From Opitutia bacterium (GTDB lineage Bacteria > Verrucomicrobiota > Verrucomicrobiia > Opitutales > Opitutaceae), in the NCBI GenBank assembly GCA_947474365.1, contig CANJIU010000047.1, forward strand, positions 1-64,000: a DNA stretch of 64,000 nucleotides, in the 5' to 3' direction. A program made the position numbers and the translations under genes. Under the pieces are notes generated by a model that did no database searches, was not told the origin of the DNA, and saw only the letters and a program-made list of their open reading frames with translations. Below, in pieces: positions 14,550-23,493 of this stretch; within the stretch, counting starts at the first letter, position 1, and every line of letters starts with the position of its first letter.

Positions 14550-17500
14550 TCACCTGGCCTTCGCGAGTTCTTCGGCGGTTTGTTTCCACCCTGTGGCTTT
14601 GAGTGATTGGTCGGTGGCAGTGTAGAGCTGGACGAGTTGCTCCGCGGTCTCCCGGACCCGTGACTTGTACGCTGCTGGGATGGCGGCCTCGTGTTGCTTC
14701 AGATTCGCAAACGCCAAGAGCAGCAACGGCTCGGCGGCGGAGTAATTCCGCTGGCCAAGGAGGCTGGCGCCGACGGCGCTGCGGGCGCTGGCGATGTTCC
14801 AATACCCGGTGGGATGGAGTTTTTCCCGGAGCTCCAAACTCTCGCGCGCGAGGGGCTCGGCCTCGGCGAATTTTCCTGCCAGATTTAGGGTCTGGGCGAG
14901 CTTGATGCAATGGTCGGAGACCAGCCGGCTGCCCTTGGGATCACGTTTGCGCACGAGTGCCAGCATGTCGCGTTCGACCCGTTCGGCCTCGGCCAGCTTG
15001 CCATGCGTTTTCAGAAGTTCGTCCAGCACGGTGAAGGCCTCGAGCGCACGCGCACTTTCGCGGTCCGGAAGTTTTTTCGCCAAGGACGCCGCTTCCGCGG
15101 CCGCAGCCTCGGCGTCGTCGGTCTTTTTTTCGGCGGTGTAAATCCGGACCAACTGGAGCATCGCGCCGACCGTTTGCGCATCGTCAGGCTCCGGTGCGGA
15201 TTTGCACCGATCCACCACTTCCTTTTGCAGCTTTTCCGCGTCCGCCAGCTTGCCCAGCCTTTGAAAACCGTTGGCGAGCGACTGCAGGGCGGCAAGATTT
15301 GGCTGCGATTCACCCGGAGGGGTCGAAGTGAAGGCCGCGATTTCGGTGCGGAGCGCGGCTTCTTCCTCGGATTTTTTGAGCAGTTTGTAGAAATCGGCCA
15401 GGTTGATCAGGGCTGAAAGCGTGTCGGCATACTGCAAGTCGGGCGCGCGTTTGCGCCAGGCGCCCGTCGGGTTTGAAGCGGTGGTCCGCGCGGACTCCGC
15501 GGTCGGCGTGGGCGGGAAACCCTTCCGATAGGGATTGCACGCGATGAGTTGGCGCTCGGTCTCCTTCGCCTCTCGGGGTTCTCCGCGAACGGTGGCGAGG
15601 GCGGCGCGCACGAGTAGCGTCGCCGGATCGTCCGCCCCGAGCGTCATCTCCTGCAATTCCCCGGCTCGGGCGAGAATTTTTCCGGCGTCCTTGGTTCGAC
15701 CGATTTTCCACAAAATCAGCGCTCGATGCTGCGTTGTCTGCCAGGGCACATGCCAGAACGCCTCTCTTTTCCACCAGCCCCCGGGCGCGTCGAGTTCGAA
15801 CATTTCGGCCACGGTGGCCGCCTCTTCGGGCCGCTTGCCGAGGCGGGAGTAAGCGATGTTCAAATTCAACACCGCCCCCCGCAACTGCCATTTGTCCTCG
15901 AACGGCCAGAAGCCGCGCCGCAGGGCGACGAGCTTCACGAGCACGGCCTCGGCGTCGGACCAGCGGCCGGCGTTGAGATAGGCCCGGGCCATGCTGTTCA
16001 TGGCGTCCAGCGTGAGCGGATCCTTTTCCCCCAGCACCCGGCGCCGTGCTTCGAAGGTTTTGAGTCGAATCGTTTCGGCCACGTCCAGTTCGCCCCGCTG
16101 CTGGTAGTGATTGGCGAGGTTGCTGGTGACGTTGAAAACGGCTTCGTCCACCGCCCCGACCGATCCCCTTGACGCCAGCATCTGTGCGGCCACTTCCAGC
16201 GCTTCGGACACCTTGCCGGAATGTCCGAGCACGAGTGCCAGTCGGCCCATGGCGCGCACGGTCTCCACGCCCTTCCCGTGCGCCTGCCGCGCCAGCGCGA
16301 GTGCCCTCTCCGCATGCGCTTGGGCCGGCGCGAGCGCGTTGAGGTTCAGATAAGCCTGGGAAAAGTATCCGTGCAATTGTGCGCCCGTTTCCGGGCGACC
16401 GGCGGAGTGAGCCTCAAGGCGATCGGCGGCCCGGTCGAGCAGCGTCTGAAAACGAATGTCGGTCGGGGGCTGGTGGTCGGGCGACAGCCACGTGGTGAAT
16501 TCTTCCCGCAGAACGGCGAACGCCCTGTCCGCATCGTGCGTGGCAATGGCGGTTTCGGCTCGTCCCCTGGCGATTTTACGCTCCAGCAGCAGCACCTCGA
16601 TGACGGGCCACGTCGTGAGGGCCGCACCGAACGCGACCGCGGCTACGACGGCCGAAACGCCGAAGGCCGCGACTCGGTGCCGCTGCGCCAGTTTCCGCAA
16701 CAAATACCACGTGCTCGGCGGGCGGGCGCTGACGGGCTCGTTGCGGAGGAAATGCCGGAGATCGTTGGCGACGTCGGAGGCCGTGGCGTAGCGACGGTTG
16801 CGATCCTTCTCGAGACACCGCAGCGCGATCCAGTCGAGGTCGCCGCGCAGCCCGCTGATGAGTTTCGCCGGGACCGTCTGGCGTCGCCGGGCCGTTTGGG
16901 TCAGTTCCACCTCCGGCAGGGAGCCGAGACTCGTGGATGGCCGTGTTGCATCCACGTCCCGGATATGCCGACGAACCTCGTCGATTCCGGCCTGTTGCAG
17001 CTGCCGGGAGTCAAACGGGGTCCTGCCCGTGAGCAGTTCATAAAGCAACACCCCGAGTGAATAGACGTCTGACCGGGTATCGATGTCGGTTGCGCCGAGG
17101 GCAGCCTGCTCGGGACTCATGTAGGCGGGCGTGCCGACAAATTGTTCGATCGCCGTGAAGAACGTGTGGTTGGTCAGACGTCCCTGCGTGGCCTTCGCGA
17201 TCCCGAAATCGATGACCTTCGGCACGGGCGCACCGTCGTGGACCGTAACGAGGACGTTCGACGGCTTGATGTCGCGGTGGATGATCCCCTTTTGGTGCGC
17301 GTGCTGGATGGCGTGGCAGACCTGATCGAACAGTCCGAGGCGCGCGGCGTTCGGCAGATTATTTTCATCGCAATACTGCGTGATGGGCATGCCGCGCACG
17401 AGTTCCAGGACGAAAAACGGCCGGCCGGCCGCGGTGGTGCCGGCGTCGAGCACCTTGGCGATGTTGGGGTGATCCATCAACGCGAGCGCCTGGCGTTCGG

Positions 17501-17741
17501 CCTCGAAGCGTGCGATGACCTCGCGGGTATCCATGCCGGGTTTGATCACCTTGAGGGCGACGCGGCGGCGCACCGGCTCCTCCTGCTCCGCCAGGTAGAC
17601 GGTGCCGCAGCCACCTTCGCCGAGTTTTTGCAGGACCTTGTAACGGCCGATGCGCTCGCCGAGTGCCTCGTCGGTTCGGGCAGTGGGCTGATCGGGCATG
17701 GTCGGCGCGTTGTGGTCGTCCGAGGGAACAGGCGCGCTCAT
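14550..17741 (-). CDS. Membrane Ser/Thr protein kinase with TPR-type sensor region
   Basis: 1063 residues from the ATG at 17741, which overlaps the stop of the upstream kinase gene (ATGA). The kinase domain (about 33-315) has all key residues: GEGGCGTVY loop, Lys64 in VALKVIK, HRDIKPSN (155-162), DFG (178-180) and GTPAYMSPEQ. A membrane helix lies at about 356-378. The remaining 680 residues are helical repeats of TPR type, presumably outside the membrane. It is a Hanks-type PknB-like kinase whose kinase part closely resembles its upstream neighbour. Together with the ECF sigma factor behind them, the pair suggests a signalling unit. Substrates are unknown. Confidence 0.9.
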   Translation of the reverse strand: MSAPVPSDDHNAPTMPDQPTARTDEALGERIGRYKVLQKLGEGGCGTVYLAEQEEPVRRRVALKVIKPGMDTREVIARFEAERQALALMDHPNIAKVLDAGTTAAGRPFFVLELVRGMPITQYCDENNLPNAARLGLFDQVCHAIQHAHQKGIIHRDIKPSNVLVTVHDGAPVPKVIDFGIAKATQGRLTNHTFFTAIEQFVGTPAYMSPEQAALGATDIDTRSDVYSLGVLLYELLTGRTPFDSRQLQQAGIDEVRRHIRDVDATRPSTSLGSLPEVELTQTARRRQTVPAKLISGLRGDLDWIALRCLEKDRNRRYATASDVANDLRHFLRNEPVSARPPSTWYLLRKLAQRHRVAAFGVSAVVAAVAFGAALTTWPVIEVLLLERKIARGRAETAIATHDADRAFAVLREEFTTWLSPDHQPPTDIRFQTLLDRAADRLEAHSAGRPETGAQLHGYFSQAYLNLNALAPAQAHAERALALARQAHGKGVETVRAMGRLALVLGHSGKVSEALEVAAQMLASRGSVGAVDEAVFNVTSNLANHYQQRGELDVAETIRLKTFEARRRVLGEKDPLTLDAMNSMARAYLNAGRWSDAEAVLVKLVALRRGFWPFEDKWQLRGAVLNLNIAYSRLGKRPEEAATVAEMFELDAPGGWWKREAFWHVPWQTTQHRALILWKIGRTKDAGKILARAGELQEMTLGADDPATLLVRAALATVRGEPREAKETERQLIACNPYRKGFPPTPTAESARTTASNPTGAWRKRAPDLQYADTLSALINLADFYKLLKKSEEEAALRTEIAAFTSTPPGESQPNLAALQSLANGFQRLGKLADAEKLQKEVVDRCKSAPEPDDAQTVGAMLQLVRIYTAEKKTDDAEAAAAEAASLAKKLPDRESARALEAFTVLDELLKTHGKLAEAERVERDMLALVRKRDPKGSRLVSDHCIKLAQTLNLAGKFAEAEPLARESLELREKLHPTGYWNIASARSAVGASLLGQRNYSAAEPLLLLAFANLKQHEAAIPAAYKSRVRETAEQLVQLYTATDQSLKATGWKQTAEELAKAR

Positions 17742-19546
17742 GGCTGGGTCCTCCGGTCCGAGAGGGTGGTGGGCGCCGGGTGCGCCCGATTGTACTCGTC
17801 GAGTTTCTGCTGCCACGAGGCGACGAGGGCGGACTTCCCGGTCCCGGGCTCGGTGGCGTCCCACCGGCGATAAAGTTGCACGAGAAGTCCCAGGGCCTCG
17901 CGCACGCGTTGCTGGCGGGCGAGCGGATCGGCTGGCTTGGCTTCGTTCGCCAGAGCGCGGGCCGCGGTGAGGGCGCGTTCGGCGTGGGGCAACGCGGCAC
18001 CCGGGTCGCCCAGGGCCAGAAAACCAAGGGCGATGGTACCGCGCGGCGACACTTCGATTTCGGCCGGCGCGTGGAAGATATCACCGGTATAGATTGCGGA
18101 GAAGCGACGCGACGCGTGTTCCAGCGCGGCGCGCACGGTGAGATCGCCGGGACGATTTTCATCGCGGGACGGCGGCGTCATGAGGACCTCAAGCGACGTG
18201 CGGATGGCGTAGCGCATGACGTTGTTTCGCACCTCGCCGGCAAACATTTCGTTTTTCACGCGTTCGGTGCGAACGATCTGCCAGGCGCTCGCGACTGTGC
18301 CGCCGCCGACGACCAAGAGAAAGACCCCAGCGCCGACCATCGCGACACGATGCCGGCGGACGACCTTTTGCAGCACATACCACGGACTTGGCGGGCGCGC
18401 GGACACCGGCTCATCCTGCACAAAATGCTGGAGATCCACGGCGAGGGCGTTGGCGGATTCGTACCGACGAGTGCGATCCTTCTCAAGGCAGCGCATCGCG
18501 ATCCAATCGAGGTCGCCCTTGATGAAGTTGACCAGCTTCGGCGCCTTCGTCTGACGTAACTGCGCGGTCGTGGTGAGCCCTTCTCCTTCCAGTGTGACCA
18601 GACGGGTCGAAGGTTTGGGCGGATCCACTTCGCGGATGTGACGGCGGACTTCGTCGAGCCCGGCTTTGAGCAGGGCGTTCGCGTCGAAGGGGGTGCGACC
18701 CGTGAGCAATTCGTAGAGCAACACGCCGAGCGAGTAGACATCGCTGCGGGTGTCGATATCGAGCCCGCTCAACTGCGCCTGTTCCGGACTCATGTAGGCG
18801 GGTGTGCCGATGAACTGCTCCAGCGCGGTGAACAACGTCTGATCGGTCAGCCGGCCTTGCGTCGCCTTGGCGATTCCGAAGTCGATCACCTTTGGCACGG
18901 CGATGGTGTCGTGGAGTTCCACGAGGATGTTCGACGGCTTGATGTCGCGATGGATGATGCCCTTTTGGTGGGCGTGTTGAATCGCGTGACAGACCTGGAT
19001 GAAGAGTTCCAGCCGGTCCCTGGTCGGCAGGTTGTGGTCGTCGCAGAACCGCGTGATCGAGACGCCCCGCACCAGCTCCATCACGAAGTACGGCCGCCCG
19101 TTTTCCGTGGCGCCGGCGTCGAGCACCGTGGCGATGTTCGGATGTTCCATCATCGCGAGTGCCTGCCGCTCGGCCTCGAAGCGCGCGATGACTTCGCGGG
19201 TGTCCATGCCGAGCTTGATGACTTTCAGCGCGACCCGACGGCGGACGGGTTTCTCCTGTTCGGCCAGGAAGACGACTCCGCAGCCGCCCTCGCCGATTTT
19301 CTGCAGCAGCTTGTAGGGTCCGATCCGGTCGCCGGGTTTTTGCTCTCCGGCGATGGCGAGACGCGCGACTGCGCCTGGGACGTGCAGGCTCTCCGGTCCG
19401 TCGTGGGCGGCGAGCAAGGTCGCGACGCGGGCGAGGAGCGCGAGGTCGTCATGACAGGCGGCGGCGAGAAACGCGCTCCGGTGCGCCGGCGGCTGCGCGA
19501 GGGCCTCGGTGAAGAGGGATTCTTCGCGGGAGGGAAATTTGCTCAT
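17738..19546 (-). CDS. Membrane Ser/Thr protein kinase
   Basis: 602 residues from the ATG at 19546. An N-terminal region (1-70) of the kind found before kinases in this phylum (a 'LLAAHD' helix) leads to a complete kinase domain: GEGGCGVVF loop, Lys108, HRDIKPSN (199-206), DFG (222-224) and GTPAYMSPEQAQ. A membrane helix lies at about 402-423 and a short C-terminal region of about 170 residues follows. Its stop overlaps the start of the second kinase by four bases, so the two are translated together. The sigma factor gene starts the operon upstream, 139 bases away. Confidence 0.92.
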   Translation of the reverse strand: MSKFPSREESLFTEALAQPPAHRSAFLAAACHDDLALLARVATLLAAHDGPESLHVPGAVARLAIAGEQKPGDRIGPYKLLQKIGEGGCGVVFLAEQEKPVRRRVALKVIKLGMDTREVIARFEAERQALAMMEHPNIATVLDAGATENGRPYFVMELVRGVSITRFCDDHNLPTRDRLELFIQVCHAIQHAHQKGIIHRDIKPSNILVELHDTIAVPKVIDFGIAKATQGRLTDQTLFTALEQFIGTPAYMSPEQAQLSGLDIDTRSDVYSLGVLLYELLTGRTPFDANALLKAGLDEVRRHIREVDPPKPSTRLVTLEGEGLTTTAQLRQTKAPKLVNFIKGDLDWIAMRCLEKDRTRRYESANALAVDLQHFVQDEPVSARPPSPWYVLQKVVRRHRVAMVGAGVFLLVVGGGTVASAWQIVRTERVKNEMFAGEVRNNVMRYAIRTSLEVLMTPPSRDENRPGDLTVRAALEHASRRFSAIYTGDIFHAPAEIEVSPRGTIALGFLALGDPGAALPHAERALTAARALANEAKPADPLARQQRVREALGLLVQLYRRWDATEPGTGKSALVASWQQKLDEYNRAHPAPTTLSDRRTQP

Positions 19547-19685
19547 GACGAAAAATAAAGGGCGAAAAAGCAGTTCGGGGTATGTTTCATCCTCTAACGC
19601 GCAAACGGCCCCGCAAAAACGATCATGCGGACGAACTATTTCCGAAAATATCGGAGGGGCGGCTAATTCTGCGGTTTCCCTGGGG

Positions 19686-20147
19686 TCAGGGGCGGTGAGA
19701 AGCCCCCGACGGACCTAGCTCCTTGAGCAGCCAGGCGCGGGAATAGGCCCACCAGCGGCGCGCCGTCGGCTCGGCGACGCCGAGCGCCTGGGCCGCCTCC
19801 TCCAGCGTCATGCCGGCGAAATAGCGCAGTTTCACCAGCTCCGCCTTCTCGGGTTCGTCGACCGCGAATTTTTCCAGCGCCTCGTTGACCCGGAGCACGC
19901 GCGAGTCGTCCGTCGCGGCGGCAAGATCGAGTTGGTCGATGTCGACGTGTTCCTGGCCGCTGCCGCGCCGTTGCGCCAGCCGGCGGCGGGCACTGTCGAT
20001 CAAGATGCGGCGCATCGCCTCGGCGGCGGCGGCGAAAAACTGCGCGCGGCTCTTCCATTCCGGCTGACGATCGGCGCCCAGCCGCAGCCAGACCTCGTGG
20101 ACCAGTGCGGTCGGTTGCAGCGTGTGGCCCGGGGCCTCCCGGGCCAT
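19686..20147 (-). CDS. ECF RNA polymerase sigma factor (5' end out of frame)
   Basis: As read, 153 residues from the ATG at 20147. GHTLQPTALVHEVWLRL and WKSRAQFFAAAAEAMRRILI are signatures of the Sig-70_X6-type ECF sigma factors common in Planctomycetes and Verrucomicrobia. The sigma-4 HTH follows (LVKLRYFAGMTLEEAAQALG). Region 2 starts earlier than the ATG: codons upstream in the same frame read TLILQRIDRGDTQAADRLLP, which belongs to the family, but that frame meets a stop at 20289-20291 without a start. The natural ATG at 20292 is one base out of phase (see the next entry). It is the first gene of the sigma-kinase-kinase operon and likely controls its own target genes. Confidence 0.85.
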   Translation of the reverse strand: MAREAPGHTLQPTALVHEVWLRLGADRQPEWKSRAQFFAAAAEAMRRILIDSARRRLAQRRGSGQEHVDIDQLDLAAATDDSRVLRVNEALEKFAVDEPEKAELVKLRYFAGMTLEEAAQALGVAEPTARRWWAYSRAWLLKELGPSGASHRP

Positions 20148-20292
20148 GCGCGCCGCGGCCAGATGCCGGAGCTGAGCGTAGACGAGTGGCAGCAGCCGGT
20201 CGGCGGCCTGCGTGTCGCCGCGGTCGATGCGCTGCAGAATCAGCGTGATTTCACCGATGGGGGGCTCGGGGGGGCGGAGGCGGGTCGCTCAT
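20148..20292 (-). pseudogene. N-terminal part of the ECF sigma factor, shifted at a C7 run
   Basis: The ATG at 20292 (MSDPPPP...) runs into TGA soon after, while the correct frame resumes with EPPIGEITLILQR. Between them is a run of seven C (plus-strand G at 20268-20274). With six C the protein would read MSDPPPPPEPPIGEITLILQ and continue without break through 20147. So the gene is either broken or the run length is wrong in this assembly. Confidence 0.65.
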
Positions 20293-20369
20293 GAATGGGT
20301 GGTGGGATAAACGGACGCCTGCGGAGAGGCGGCCCTACCTCGGATAAAACGGACGACGCCTACGGCGCC
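20293..20369. repeat. Degenerate REP-like stretch
   Basis: GACGCCTGCGGAGAGGCGGCCCTACC-type sequence (20311 onward) resembles the right half of the hairpin element at 45625-45688 (same GGACGCCT, GAGGCG and CCTACC blocks). A second GACGCCTACGGCGCC block follows. It separates the sigma factor and sulfatase genes. Confidence 0.4.
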
Positions 20370-21905
20370 TCATTCCAGATCCGGCACGCCCTTGCCCTTT
20401 TTCTTGCCGCCCTTGCCTGACTTCTGGCCGTTGCGTTCCGCGGCCTCGCGCTCGACGATCTGCATGTACGCCTCGCGGGCCTTGGGATCGTGACGGGCGC
20501 GAAACACTTCCAGCATCGGATCCTTCGTTTTCACCATCCAGGCTTCGAGTTGTTTCGTCAGACGCTCGCGCTCCGCGCGGTATTCGGGCCGGTCGACGAG
20601 GTTCTCGAGTGCGTCGACGTCCGCGGAATAGTTGTAGAGTTCCTCCGGCACACGCCGGTCAAAAAATTTCAGACGCGCAGCTACCTTGGGATCGGTCTTC
20701 GCGAGGGCCTGCATCCGCCGGTAGGTGACGGTGCCCTTGGTCGCGGTCGCCATGACGCGCTCGCCGTTCGACCATGGGTTGAAGATGTACGCGAAATCCT
20801 TGGTGACGATTGAGCGCATCGGATGGCGGTTGCCCCCCGAGTTTTCGTTGTACTCGGTCACCGCGAATTCGCGGCCTTCCTGCTGTTCGCCGCGGAGCAC
20901 CGGGGCGAAACTCCGGCCGTCCAGACCGTCGGGTTTCGGGAGATCGACGATATCGAGCAGCGTCGGCAACAGGTCCACAAACGAAACGAGATGGCGGTCG
21001 TCCACGGCCCCGGGTTTCGTCACGCCGGGCCAGCGAAACATCCACGGCGTGCGGGTGCTGTGGAAATAGAGCTGCGTTTTCGCGAACGGCAACGGCATGC
21101 CGTGGTCCGAGAGAAAGATGATCACCGTGCGTTCGTCCTCGCCGGATTCCTTCAGCGCGCGCAGGACCTCGCCGAGGCAGTCGTCGCCGCGCCGCACGGA
21201 GGAATAGTACAGGGCGAGTTCGCCGCGGACCGCGCGATCATCAGGCAGGAAGCCGGGGACCTTGACCTCGTCGGCGGTAAAGATCCGGCTCGGTTTGTTC
21301 TCCTCGGGGTTGCCGTTCTCATTCCAGAACGGCTTGTGCGGATCCGAGATGTTGATGTTCAGGCAGAACGGTTTTCCGGCCTTTTTTGCCAGCGCCATGC
21401 CGTGTTTCGCCGAAGCGTAGTAGGACGCGACATTCTTGGGGTGCGCCTGCGAACCGTCGGGCAGCGTGTCGAGCACGACATCCCAGCCCGGATACGGACT
21501 GTAGGGTGTGGAATGGGAAACCTTGCCGCGAATGCCGGTGAAGTAGCCGCCGGCTTTCATGAAGTCGGAGAGCGTCTTGTAGCCGGGATTCCTGACCTCG
21601 TAGAATCCCTCGACGCGATTGTTGTGCGGGTAGCGCCCGGACGCGATCACGTTGCGCGTGGGCATGCAGTTTCCCACCTGGGAATGCGCGTAGGTGAAAC
21701 GCAGGCACTGGGCGGCAAGTTTGTCCATGTTGGGAGTGGTGCCCGGGACCTTGCAGCCGTAGATGCCGACCGAGTCGCAGCTCATGTCATCCATGGTGAT
21801 GAAGAGGACGTTGGGACGGGCGTTGGCCGCACGCGCCGCGTGGCACGCGACGAAAAGCGTAAGGCACAGCGCGAGAAATGAGACGGGGCGATGAGGCATG
21901 GTCAT
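20370..21905 (-). CDS. Secreted type I sulfatase
   Basis: 511 residues from the ATG at 21905 (a second ATG at 21899 is equally possible). Signal peptide FLALCLTLFVACHAARA. Metal-binding NVLFITMDD opens the domain. The formylglycine site is C80-M-P-T-R84, a variant of C-x-P-S-R with Thr in place of Ser, and DHGMPLPFAKTQLYFHSTR supplies further active-site residues. The tail is Lys/Gly-rich. It should cleave sulfate esters from a carbohydrate in the periplasm or outside; activation needs a formylglycine-generating enzyme encoded elsewhere. It is the last gene of an operon with DUF1501 and PSCyt genes, 56 bases downstream of the former. Confidence 0.92.
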   Translation of the reverse strand: MTMPHRPVSFLALCLTLFVACHAARAANARPNVLFITMDDMSCDSVGIYGCKVPGTTPNMDKLAAQCLRFTYAHSQVGNCMPTRNVIASGRYPHNNRVEGFYEVRNPGYKTLSDFMKAGGYFTGIRGKVSHSTPYSPYPGWDVVLDTLPDGSQAHPKNVASYYASAKHGMALAKKAGKPFCLNINISDPHKPFWNENGNPEENKPSRIFTADEVKVPGFLPDDRAVRGELALYYSSVRRGDDCLGEVLRALKESGEDERTVIIFLSDHGMPLPFAKTQLYFHSTRTPWMFRWPGVTKPGAVDDRHLVSFVDLLPTLLDIVDLPKPDGLDGRSFAPVLRGEQQEGREFAVTEYNENSGGNRHPMRSIVTKDFAYIFNPWSNGERVMATATKGTVTYRRMQALAKTDPKVAARLKFFDRRVPEELYNYSADVDALENLVDRPEYRAERERLTKQLEAWMVKTKDPMLEVFRARHDPKAREAYMQIVEREAAERNGQKSGKGGKKKGKGVPDLE

Positions 21906-21961
21906 GGGATGAGTCGAAAAGTTTTTCGGGAGCTCGGGCGGGCCGCCCGCGTTCCCCGTAG

Positions 21962-23431
21962 TTAGGTCAGAATTGCCTTCACCACCTCGCCGTGGACGTC
22001 GGTCAGCCGGTATTGCCGGCCCTGGAACTTGTACGTGAGTCGCGTGTGGTCGACGCCGAGGCAATGCAGAATCGTCGCCTGCAGATCGTGGATATGGACG
22101 GGATTTTCGGTGACGTTGAAACCGAAATCGTCGGTCGCGCCATGCACGATGCCGCCCTTGATGCCGCCGCCGGCCATCCAGAGGGAAAACGCCTTGCCGT
22201 GGTGGTCTCGCCCGTAGACGTCGAGTTTGGCGGTGCCCTGCGCGTACGGGGTGCGACCGAACTCGCCGCCCCAGATCACCAGGGTATCGTCGAGCATGCC
22301 GCGTTGTTTAAGGTCCGATACAAGGGCGGCGCTGGGTTGGTCGACATCCCGTGCGATGTTGGGCAGGCGTTCGTTCAACGCGCCGTGGTGATCCCAGTCG
22401 CGATGATAGAGCTGGATGAAGCGCACGCCGCGTTCGGCGAGGCGGCGGGCGAGGAGGCAATTGCGGGCGAAACTGCCGGGCTCCTTCACATCGGGTCCGT
22501 AGCGGTCGAGGATCGTTTCGGTCTCGCCCGAGAGATCCATCAGATCGGGGACGCTTCGTTGCATCCGGTAGGCCATCTCATACTGGCTGATGCGCGTTTC
22601 GATTTCCGGGTCGCCGCTCAGGGCGAATTGCTGGCGGTTGAGATCGGCAATGCCGTCGAGCATCAGGCGGCGGCGTTCGCGGGTGATGCCCTCGGGGTCG
22701 TTCAGGTAGAGGACGGGCTCGCCAGAGCTGCGGAATTGCACGCCCTGGTGCTGGCTCGGCAGGAAGCCGCTGCCCCAGAGGCGCGCGAGCAGTCCCTGGC
22801 CGGCGTTCTTCTTGTTCACCGAGACGAGCACGACGAACGAGGGCAGATTTTCGTTGAGCCGGCCCAGTCCGTAGTCGGTCCAGGCTCCCATGCTCGGCCG
22901 CCCGGGCAACTGGCTGCCGCTTTGGAAAAACGTGATCGCCGGATCGTGGTTGATCGCCTCGGTGTGCATCGAGCGGATCACGCAGAGGTCGTCGGCGATG
23001 GCGCGGGTGTGGGGGAGGAGATCGCTGAAGAGCGTGCCGCTGCGGCCGCCGGGCTGAAACGTCCACTTGCTGGGCTGCACCGCGAGCCGAGCCTGGGAGG
23101 CGACCATGCCGGTGATGCGCTGCCCGCGGCGGATGGAATCCGGCAGGTCCTCGTTGAAGCGCGCCCGCAACACGGGCTTGTCGTCAAAGAGATCGAGATG
23201 CGACGGCCCGCCCGACTGGAAAAGGCAGATGACGCGCTTGGCCTTCGGAGCGAAATGCGGCAGGCCGGGCAGGGCGTTGACCGCGCTGCTTTTAACGACA
23301 GGAGGCCCGGCGGCGGCTCCGAATGCTTCGCTGCGCAACAGCTGGGCAAGCGCCGCCGTGCCGAGGCCGAGGCCGGTTTTCGCGAGGAAATCGCGGCGCG
23401 TGTGGATCGCTTCGTAACGGTGGAAGGACAT
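21962..23431 (-). CDS. DUF1501 family secreted protein
   Basis: 489 residues from the ATG at 23431. A twin-arginine signal (TRRDFLAKTGLGLGTAALAQ) precedes the DUF1501 domain, an alkaline-phosphatase-fold family (FQSGGPSHLDLFDDKP; later VIWGGEFGRTPYAQG and a DHHGKAFSLWMAGGG segment with metal-ligand-like Asp/His). Members nearly always lie next to PSCyt/PSD1 genes, as here (62 bases downstream). The reaction is not known; a role in sulfated polysaccharide breakdown is inferred from the sulfatase that follows in the same operon. Confidence 0.92.
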   Translation of the reverse strand: MSFHRYEAIHTRRDFLAKTGLGLGTAALAQLLRSEAFGAAAGPPVVKSSAVNALPGLPHFAPKAKRVICLFQSGGPSHLDLFDDKPVLRARFNEDLPDSIRRGQRITGMVASQARLAVQPSKWTFQPGGRSGTLFSDLLPHTRAIADDLCVIRSMHTEAINHDPAITFFQSGSQLPGRPSMGAWTDYGLGRLNENLPSFVVLVSVNKKNAGQGLLARLWGSGFLPSQHQGVQFRSSGEPVLYLNDPEGITRERRRLMLDGIADLNRQQFALSGDPEIETRISQYEMAYRMQRSVPDLMDLSGETETILDRYGPDVKEPGSFARNCLLARRLAERGVRFIQLYHRDWDHHGALNERLPNIARDVDQPSAALVSDLKQRGMLDDTLVIWGGEFGRTPYAQGTAKLDVYGRDHHGKAFSLWMAGGGIKGGIVHGATDDFGFNVTENPVHIHDLQATILHCLGVDHTRLTYKFQGRQYRLTDVHGEVVKAILT

Positions 23432-23493
23432 GAGGGAGGCGGAGGTGAAGAGGGGACGGAGAGACGGGGCGATGAGGTGACCGGGTGGGTTCT

